Source: DATFKA01 sp042095835 (GTDB lineage: Bacteria > Bacteroidota > Bacteroidia > Chitinophagales > Saprospiraceae). Taken from it: 11,373 nucleotides of DNA. Below are positions 5,911-11,373 of this stretch, piece by piece. The translations under genes were made by a program, and so were the position numbers. A model generated the notes under the pieces. The model was not told the DNA's origin and did no database searches. It was given only the letters and a program-made list of their open reading frames with translations. Every line of letters starts with the position of its first letter. Within the stretch, counting starts at the first letter, position 1. The stretch lies in contig JBELML010000175.1 of the NCBI GenBank assembly GCA_042095835.1, positions 1 to 11,373 on the forward strand, written 5' to 3'.

Positions 5911-7827
5911 TTATTTCTTACCGTTCTTTTTCTTTCCTTTCTGTTGTTGATCCTGGATTTTACGTTGCTCTTCCAAGGCTTTTTGTAGGCGCTCTTGGAA
6001 TCCACCCTTCTTCTTTGGTTTCTTTCTATACGCCTCCATCTCGGCTTTAATCTTTTCTTTATTGATAATAAACTCTTTAGTGACAATAGTCTGCGTAATA
6101 TTGATCACGTTCGAGAAGAAAAGATAAGCCGTCAAACCACTTGAATAACTGTTAAAGAACCCAAGGAAGAAAATAGGCATACCGTATTGCATGTATTTCA
6201 TCGCTGGTTGCGAAGAGAAATCCATATGGCGACTATTGTAATAGGTATAAATCAAAGTAGTAATCGCCCAAAGTACTGTGAACAAACTGATGTGAGAGCC
6301 AAATCCTAAAGGAATGGAAAAAGGCAGTCTGATAAATTCATCATAAGAGGACAAATCACTTGCCCATAGGAAACCTTCCTGTCTAAAGTCAATGGCGGCG
6401 GGAAAGAATCGATATAAGGCAAACCAAATAGGCAGCTGCAAGACCATCGGAAAACAACTCCCCAAGGGATTGGCTCCAAACTCTCGGTACAGCTTCATGG
6501 TCTCCATTTGGATTTTTTGCGAATCATCCTTTAGTCGTGTTTTGATCTTTTCAATCTCAGGTTTTAAAGCCTGCATCTTTGATTGAGAATACAGCATACG
6601 ATAGGTCAAAGGATATACGGCCAACTTGACGATCAGAGTCAAAAAGAGAATGACGATCCCTTTGTTACCAATAAAAGTGGATAACCACTGGAATACAGGA
6701 CGAATAATCCAACGGTTGATGGTACCAAAGATATTCCATCCGTACGGAATGACGTCCTCTAGGTCCATATCCATACTATTCAAACGATCAAACTCATTGG
6801 GGCCTGAGAAAATTTGCATTTCAAAACTCGACTGGCTTGCTCCACGATCAAAGGGAATAGCTATAGTAGAGACCATTCTTTTCAATTCTTCTTCTTCATC
6901 TTTTAAAGTTTGACTTTCTAACTCTACCGATGAGAATGGCTGGTCTTGTGTAATAAAAGCAGTAGTAAAGAACTGATTGGAAGCAGCGACCCATTTTACT
7001 GGATTGCCTTTTGAAGACTCTTCATCATTTCCACTAAAAGAAGTATGCCCTGGTCGCTCCCCTACTTTTTTGTAATGCAGTGCGGAGTTCATCTTTTCAA
7101 TCCTAGGGTTTTTCTCAATCTTCTCTAGGTAATTGATCCAGGTCAATTGGATATCATCTTGCGCCGAAAGCAAAGTATTGATTCCTTTCGTGGTCAATTT
7201 ATAATCGATCTTATAAGAGTTGGGCAAGATCGCGTACTCGTGTGCTAAATAGCGTCCAGCTCCTAAGTCAGCCTTTAATACAACAGTACTTTTATTGGGT
7301 CTTTCTACCTGATAATATAAATCTGCCGTGGAGACTCCTCCCGCTGGAAGATTAGCGACGGGCAGGAAATACTCGAACTTATTTTTCTGATCGCTAAGCA
7401 AGGAAAGTACTTCAGAAGTATCTTGCAGCGTTTCATCATCTTTTCGATAGACCTTGTAATGGTCTTTTAAAAGAATAGACTGTATAGCACCACCTTTTGT
7501 AGAAATAGTGGCCTTGGTTAATTCATTTTCTAAAACAATCTCTTGTGCTGTGCCTTTAGCAGCATTCGCAAAAACACCAAAAGAAGCCGCAAGCTGTAAA
7601 TCTTGGACGCTATCTGGTACACTTTCTACCACGGGACTAGGTGTTGCTACCTGATCATTAGTTAGGGCAATTTGCGCTAGACTATCCGCTTCGAATTCAG
7701 CTAGTGCGATCGAGTCCTGAATTCTTTTCTGCTCCGCAATCTGGGCTTTAGTAGGAGCAGTCACCTGTTGCCACGCGATAAACAATAAAAAGATCACTGC
7801 TATCCCGACTATCGTATTCCTATCCAT
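5911..7827 (-). CDS. yidC: Membrane protein insertase YidC
   Basis: YidC inserts proteins into the inner membrane alone or with SecYEG. The 638-aa protein has the long Gram-negative form. An N-terminal helix (5-20, after MDRNTIVG) is followed by a large periplasmic domain (about 25-360), then the conserved insertase core with helices near 388-409, 455-477, 509-530 and 550-583. Core signatures include VYPLTYR (404-410), GANPLGSCFPMVLQLPIWFA (451-470) and YSSGLTAY (561-568). The positively charged groove residue (Arg366 in E. coli, IVRGIMYPLT) aligns with Lys401 (IVKLAVYPLT). The C-terminal tail from about 592 is strongly basic and lysine-rich, consistent with ribosome contact. Start ATG at 7827 has no Shine-Dalgarno. 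A good promoter element lies 84 bases upstream. The neighbour upstream on this strand is the L,D-transpeptidase, not the pyrG I would often expect. Confidence 0.97.
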   Translation of the reverse strand: MDRNTIVGIAVIFLLFIAWQQVTAPTKAQIAEQKRIQDSIALAEFEADSLAQIALTNDQVATPSPVVESVPDSVQDLQLAASFGVFANAAKGTAQEIVLENELTKATISTKGGAIQSILLKDHYKVYRKDDETLQDTSEVLSLLSDQKNKFEYFLPVANLPAGGVSTADLYYQVERPNKSTVVLKADLGAGRYLAHEYAILPNSYKIDYKLTTKGINTLLSAQDDIQLTWINYLEKIEKNPRIEKMNSALHYKKVGERPGHTSFSGNDEESSKGNPVKWVAASNQFFTTAFITQDQPFSSVELESQTLKDEEEELKRMVSTIAIPFDRGASQSSFEMQIFSGPNEFDRLNSMDMDLEDVIPYGWNIFGTINRWIIRPVFQWLSTFIGNKGIVILFLTLIVKLAVYPLTYRMLYSQSKMQALKPEIEKIKTRLKDDSQKIQMETMKLYREFGANPLGSCFPMVLQLPIWFALYRFFPAAIDFRQEGFLWASDLSSYDEFIRLPFSIPLGFGSHISLFTVLWAITTLIYTYYNSRHMDFSSQPAMKYMQYGMPIFFLGFFNSYSSGLTAYLFFSNVINITQTIVTKEFIINKEKIKAEMEAYRKKPKKKGGFQERLQKALEEQRKIQDQQQKGKKKNGKK

Positions 7828-7910
7828 CTAAACAAATTAAATTTGGGTTCATAAAAGGATGACTACTTTTTAGGTTTCTAGATTCGTAGTGCGCCTTTTC
7901 CAAAAACTCC

Positions 7911-7919
7911 GCAAAGGTA
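7911..7919 (-). promoter_or_regulatory. yidC promoter -7 element
   Basis: On the minus strand TACCTTTGC is a perfect match to the Bacteroidota -7 consensus TAnnTTTG(C), 84 bases before the yidC ATG. TTTG words occur upstream (ends 11 and 26 bases before the element), but neither lies at the usual 17-23 spacing, so the -33 element is unclear. The following bases GCGGAGTTTTTGG closely match those after the redox operon element. Confidence 0.6.
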
Positions 7920-7994
7920 CAATTTATTCACAAATGATCCCATCACAAATGCACTGACCTTCTTTTAAAGATTAAATATTGAGCCTGTGAATGG

Positions 7995-8195
7995 CTACTT
8001 CATCAAAATACTGAAGCATTCATTCTTTTGTAAATCAATTGCTTGTACAACAGCATTTTGAGCTTGGGTGTTTTGAATTATTCTTGAATCCAGGCTCAAA
8101 GCTACGCTCTTTAGCTGAAAGCCAAAATAATCAAGATCAACTCCAGTAGCTTTTAGATTAAAACGCCGACCTAAAACTACTCTTGCATATAAACG
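7995..8195 (-). pseudogene. Possible gene remnant upstream of yidC (66-codon frame without a clear start)
   Basis: The minus strand is open for 66 codons from just after an in-frame TGA (8196-8198) to a TAG at 7995-7997. It has no ATG or GTG apart from the penultimate codon. The translation looks protein-like: LKATGVDLDYFGFQLK at about 14-29, then SLDSRIIQNTQAQNAVVQA at 34-52 and a C-terminal QKNECFSILMK. A TTG at 8099 would give only a 33-aa product. The first part overlaps the end of the L,D-transpeptidase gene in another frame. I do not recognise the family. It may be the 3' remnant of a lost gene or a chance open frame; the rest of the 7828-8176 spacer holds the yidC promoter and a stem. 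Confidence 0.35.
8057..8100 (+). other. Long stem in the yidC/L,D-transpeptidase spacer
   Basis: TTTGAGCTTGG (8057-8067) pairs with CCAGGCTCAAA (8090-8100): eleven pairs, one a G-U when read as plus-strand RNA. G68-U89 and U69-A88 can extend it over an 18-base loop. No T-run follows on either strand, so it is not an evident terminator. It falls inside the possible gene remnant and may be incidental. Confidence 0.3.
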
Positions 8196-9097
8196 TCAGG
8201 TAGTACTATAGTATCTCCTTGACTATCTATGATTTGGCGATCATATCGAATCGTAACTCTCGTACCTAAAGGCGCGTGGTAGTAGATGAACCATCCATCA
8301 GATTCTCTTACGCCGATGCAGCCGTTTGAAGATTTTTTACCTAAGGTTCTGAGATTAGTGGTAGGATGGATGAGCTGACCATATTGCATTCCGTCTATAA
8401 TAGGCTCTATCCAAGGAATAGGAGGCAAATCTGTATACACACCGTCATCTCTACGTGTGCGTTTATAGACTTTATTGTTAGCAGGATTGATGAACATCGG
8501 TTGTCGGTTGACTCGGCCAATATATCCATATCCAGCTCTAGTCTTAAGGTTGACGGTGTTTTTGGCCATCGCCAGGTAGCGTTTTCGGAGTTGCCCAATC
8601 CGGATCGGTAGTGTTCGGAGTGGCGTACCATGCTGGATAATTTGCATTTTATACGCGGGGAGATTAACATCAATTTGGGTATGCTCCAAGTCAAAGTCAA
8701 TTTGTTGAATTTGAGTACTGTCAGGAATTTTGATGCGGTCTCCAGGACGAAAGATCGTAATACTTTGCAGCTTCTGTTTAATGATGCCCTTTTCTTTTAG
8801 GAGGTAATAATCTGTATTTTCTAGCCTGTTGAGAATCCAGGGATTAGCATGTACAAGATGATAATCTGTGAGTAGATAAGGATGCGTTCTACTCCATTGT
8901 ACACACAGCGTATCGATAAAGGCAAAATAATCTTTAAGGAGGACTTTTTCGTCTACCTCGACTAGTTCTACCTTTTCAGTAATTTGCGTTAATTCAGGAA
9001 ATACATCAGATGGATCTTGGAGTTCCTGACTTCTATTACAGGAAAACAGCAGCAGTGTGGAGAAAAAATACATCCATCTAATTGGCTTATAGCTCAT
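8177..9097 (-). CDS. Lipoprotein L,D-transpeptidase (YkuD domain)
   Basis: This 306-aa enzyme is predicted to form or exchange 3-3 crosslinks in peptidoglycan, or attach proteins to it. The N-terminus is a lipoprotein signal: K4 and R7, a hydrophobic stretch 9-18, and lipobox LFSC with Cys20. Residues about 62-126 may be a divergent LysM-like module ending PGDRIKIPD (118-126). The YkuD domain starts near DVNLPAYKMQ (143-152). The active-site region has His244 in QLIHPTTN and the nucleophile Cys260 in SSNGCIGVR. The usual SHGC reads SNGC here (Asn258 for His), a form I recall from other Bacteroidota homologues, so probably still active. The ATG at 9097 follows the ppk1 stop with no gap (TAGATG), implying coupled translation. 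The C-terminus VLPDVYMQE fits the family and looks complete. Confidence 0.9.
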   Translation of the reverse strand: MSYKPIRWMYFFSTLLLFSCNRSQELQDPSDVFPELTQITEKVELVEVDEKVLLKDYFAFIDTLCVQWSRTHPYLLTDYHLVHANPWILNRLENTDYYLLKEKGIIKQKLQSITIFRPGDRIKIPDSTQIQQIDFDLEHTQIDVNLPAYKMQIIQHGTPLRTLPIRIGQLRKRYLAMAKNTVNLKTRAGYGYIGRVNRQPMFINPANNKVYKRTRRDDGVYTDLPPIPWIEPIIDGMQYGQLIHPTTNLRTLGKKSSNGCIGVRESDGWFIYYHAPLGTRVTIRYDRQIIDSQGDTIVLPDVYMQE

Positions 9098-11212
9098 CTA
9101 TTTCAATTGTTCCATTTTACGTTTGATATAGTAATAGGTCTCAATTTGGGAGCGGTTCACCAGATCGTTTTCTCCTTTTGAGTAATTATTATCAAAGCCA
9201 TCATCAACAATCCTGGCCTTGACATTATCGGCCCACTGAATTTCAATATGATCTAGAATTTCTTTCTTGATATCTGCTTGTACAATTGGAAATGCCGTTT
9301 CTAAACGGTGACTAAGATTACGAACCATCCAGTCTGCAGAAGACAAATAAATCTTTTCTTCGCCACTATGGTGAAAGATAAAAACCCTGGCGTGCTCTAG
9401 AAAGCGATCAACAATACTGATGACCTTGATATTTTTACTATATCCTTTTATACCTGGTACAATGCAACAAATACCTCGAATAATCAACCTGATTTCTACT
9501 CCCGCATTACTCGCTTCGTACAATTTTTTTATCATCCTTGGATCCTGAATACTATTCATCTTCAAGGTCATACTAGCTTTATTTCCAGCTTTGGCCTGTT
9601 TGATTTCGTAGTCAATAAGTCCTTCGAATTTGGTTCTAAGATTAAACTGTCCGACTAGCAGATGCTCAAATTGAGCGGGAGGCACTTTCACCGTTTCTAA
9701 AAAGGAGAAAATCCTGGCCACCTCATTATTGATCTCGCGATTAGAGGTGAACAGTCCAAAATCTCCGTATACCTTAGAGGTTCCTTCGTGGAAATTTCCT
9801 GTAGAGAGGTAGGTATACAAAGTTGGTCCATTATCTTCTACTCTTCTTACCAAGGCTATTTTGGCATGTACTTTTACGCCCGGAAAACTATACTGTACTT
9901 GCACACCAGCTTGCTCTAAAGCTTCTCCCCAGCGCAAGTTGGCCTCTTCATCAAATCGGGCTTTCACTTCAATAAAAGCACTTACTTGTTTTCCCATTTG
10001 CACAGCATCCATCAAGGCCTGCATAATTCTAGATTCTCTAGCTACCCGATATTGCGTAATTTTTATGTGAGAAACCTTTGGATCGTGGGCAGCTTCCTCA
10101 AAAAACCTAACAACTGACTCATAAGATTGATAAGGTACGTGCAGCAGATGGTCTTGCTTTAATATTTCTCCAAAGAAATCCTTGGTATCTTCCAGACCAG
10201 GATAAGACAAAGGAGGCAATGGTTGATTCTTTAAATGATCCATCCCAAAATCAGGGAATCCAAAAAAGTCAAAATTATTGTGATAACGCCCTTCTCGAAG
10301 CGTGTCAATTTTTTCTAAACTAAAGACATCTTTCAGAAACTCTAATAGTTCTAGAGGCATCGTACGGTCGAAGACAAACCTAGAGGCTGGACCAATGTGT
10401 CTACGTTGTAAACTATCCCTGATTTTTTGAATCAAATCGCCTGAAAACTCATCGTCGATATACAACTCCGCATCGCGGGTTAATTTAATCGAATAGGTAT
10501 CAATAATCTCATAGCCTGGAAACATCCAACTCACACTATGTCGAACGATATCATCGATCATTATCAAGTGTTTCTGTCCTTGGGGAGAGGGTAAGTGGAT
10601 AAAACGCGGCAGATGATCCGAAGGGATTTTCACTAGCGCAAACTGTTCTTTCCCTTTGGGCTCATCGATAGGTTTAATCCACAAGGTAAGGTAGAGGGCG
10701 GCGTTGTTGAGAAAAGGGCGAATCTTATCCTTAATCAACAGCACTGGTTGCACAAAAGGCAGCATATTTTCCTGGAAGAAATTCTCTACAAAATCAATCT
10801 GCTGATTATTTAAATCTAACCTTCTTAAAAGATAAATACCTTGATCTCTAAGTTGTGGGATTATTTTGCGCTCAAAGATTTCGCTAAAGACCTCTTGTTG
10901 TAGATTGACAATTTTGCGAATCTCGGTAACCAGTTGCTTAAAATCCGTATCAAGCTCTTTTTTTGTTTTCTTGCCTACTCGTAGTAAATTTCGGTGATTA
11001 GCCATCCGCACCCGGAAGAACTCATCTAAGTTCGAAGAGTAGATCGCCAAGAATTTTAATCTTTCAAAAAGCGGCACCGAGGTATCCATAGCTTCCTGCA
11101 AAACCCGATAATTAAAGGATAACCAACTGATATCTCTGTGGATATAGGGCATCCCATCTGGTTTCTGTATAAACTCTTTAGAAGGTTGAAAATTAATTTT
11201 CATTTTAGACAT
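9098..11212 (-). CDS. ppk1: Polyphosphate kinase PPK1
   Basis: PPK1 reversibly transfers the terminal phosphate of ATP to polyphosphate. Numbered from ATG at 11212, the product has 704 aa, close to the usual 690-720. The N-terminal domain shows HRDISWLSFN (25-34) and SNLDEFFRVR (60-69), whose Asn61 matches the ATP-contacting Asn45 of E. coli. The two phospholipase D-like C-terminal domains carry Arg389 (TQYRVA) and Arg419 (VKARFDEE), matching Arg375 and Arg405, the phosphohistidine His449 (GVKVHAK), STGNFHEG (470-477), and His607 (FLEHARVF), matching His592. The second histidine, His454 in E. coli (YAHIGTGN), aligns with Tyr468 (YTYLSTGN). The frame extends to a GTG at 11245, and a third option is ATG at 11203; no Shine-Dalgarno decides, and ATG at 11212 gives an ordinary leader before the conserved domain. 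It is first in an operon with the L,D-transpeptidase. Confidence 0.95.
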   Translation of the reverse strand: MSKMKINFQPSKEFIQKPDGMPYIHRDISWLSFNYRVLQEAMDTSVPLFERLKFLAIYSSNLDEFFRVRMANHRNLLRVGKKTKKELDTDFKQLVTEIRKIVNLQQEVFSEIFERKIIPQLRDQGIYLLRRLDLNNQQIDFVENFFQENMLPFVQPVLLIKDKIRPFLNNAALYLTLWIKPIDEPKGKEQFALVKIPSDHLPRFIHLPSPQGQKHLIMIDDIVRHSVSWMFPGYEIIDTYSIKLTRDAELYIDDEFSGDLIQKIRDSLQRRHIGPASRFVFDRTMPLELLEFLKDVFSLEKIDTLREGRYHNNFDFFGFPDFGMDHLKNQPLPPLSYPGLEDTKDFFGEILKQDHLLHVPYQSYESVVRFFEEAAHDPKVSHIKITQYRVARESRIMQALMDAVQMGKQVSAFIEVKARFDEEANLRWGEALEQAGVQVQYSFPGVKVHAKIALVRRVEDNGPTLYTYLSTGNFHEGTSKVYGDFGLFTSNREINNEVARIFSFLETVKVPPAQFEHLLVGQFNLRTKFEGLIDYEIKQAKAGNKASMTLKMNSIQDPRMIKKLYEASNAGVEIRLIIRGICCIVPGIKGYSKNIKVISIVDRFLEHARVFIFHHSGEEKIYLSSADWMVRNLSHRLETAFPIVQADIKKEILDHIEIQWADNVKARIVDDGFDNNYSKGENDLVNRSQIETYYYIKRKMEQLK

Positions 11213-11269
11213 AGAATCGCTCAGCTTTTGTTTGCGTTGAATCACAATGAGAACAGAGGTCGTACAGAA

Positions 11270-11296
11270 AGATTAGTTTGCGCGGCTTGCTAATCT
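11270..11296. promoter_or_regulatory. Inverted repeat upstream of ppk1
   Basis: AGATTAG (11270-11276) and CTAATCT (11290-11296) are perfect arms around 13 bases. The left arm overlaps TTAGTTTGC (11273-11281), a plus-strand near-match to TAnnTTTGC that would point to a divergent gene beyond the window. It could be an operator shared by ppk1 and such a gene. Nothing else is evident in 11246-11373, and no clear ppk1 promoter was found. Confidence 0.3.
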
Positions 11297-11373
11297 CCCT
11301 AATTTAATACTGTGTAATATAAGTTAATTGGTATTTTGAAACCTCAGATTTTTGACCAAGACAAGGCGCAACG

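Noticed and set aside
5808..6086. Lys/Arg-rich minus-strand frame of 92 codons over the yidC 3' end.
   Set aside because: It is a shadow of the yidC basic tail in another frame and overlaps two clear genes.
11213..11245. GTG start giving PPK1 eleven extra residues.
   Set aside because: ATG at 11212 already leaves a sufficient leader before the conserved domain; GTG remains possible but is not preferred.

Overview
The window is chromosomal, moderately AT-rich bacterial DNA. It suggests a member of the Bacteroidota, probably of the Saprospiria/Cytophagia side. Four observations point there: the YidC has the long Bacteroidota form; a small protein around GASGCSIDSSV belongs to a family I know mainly from this phylum; genes lack Shine-Dalgarno sites and have A-rich leaders; and promoter-like elements fit the Bacteroidota -7 consensus TAnnTTTG(C). 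Lineage is inferred from memory of these families, not from a search.

Layout, left to right. 105-2078 (+): DNA primase dnaG, with a TTG start. 2164-2652 (-): a conserved 162-aa Bacteroidota protein of unknown function, convergent with dnaG across an 85-bp spacer holding a decayed palindrome. 2653-3050: a 398-bp spacer without a credible gene, carrying several short-period repeats, chiefly a 13-unit array of a degenerate octamer. 3901-5226 and 3051-3842 (both -): a two-gene unit encoding a membrane heme/iron-sulfur protein and a soluble CCG-domain protein. Together these have the parts of a one-piece membrane ETF:menaquinone oxidoreductase (EtfD/EMO type). 5404-5898 (+): a PyrR-like type I phosphoribosyltransferase, divergent from the redox unit and convergent with yidC. 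5911-7827 (-): yidC membrane insertase. 7828-8176: a 349-bp spacer with a good promoter and the reading frame of what may be a decayed gene. 9098-11212 (-) and 8177-9097 (-): polyphosphate kinase ppk1, whose stop codon directly abuts the start codon of a lipoprotein L,D-transpeptidase (TAGATG). 11246-11373: non-coding, with one inverted repeat.

How the genes relate. Most are core functions: replication priming (DnaG), protein insertion (YidC), phosphate/energy storage (PPK1), cell-wall crosslinking (L,D-transpeptidase) and respiratory electron entry (the redox pair). The pairs 5226->3051 and 11212->8177 are the only convincing operons.

No mobile element, CRISPR array, tRNA or rRNA was seen. 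The least ordinary material lies between genes: octamer-period arrays in two spacers, three compact palindromes around the redox operon, a shared extended promoter-like sequence, and the gene remnant upstream of yidC. I found no clear new multi-gene system.
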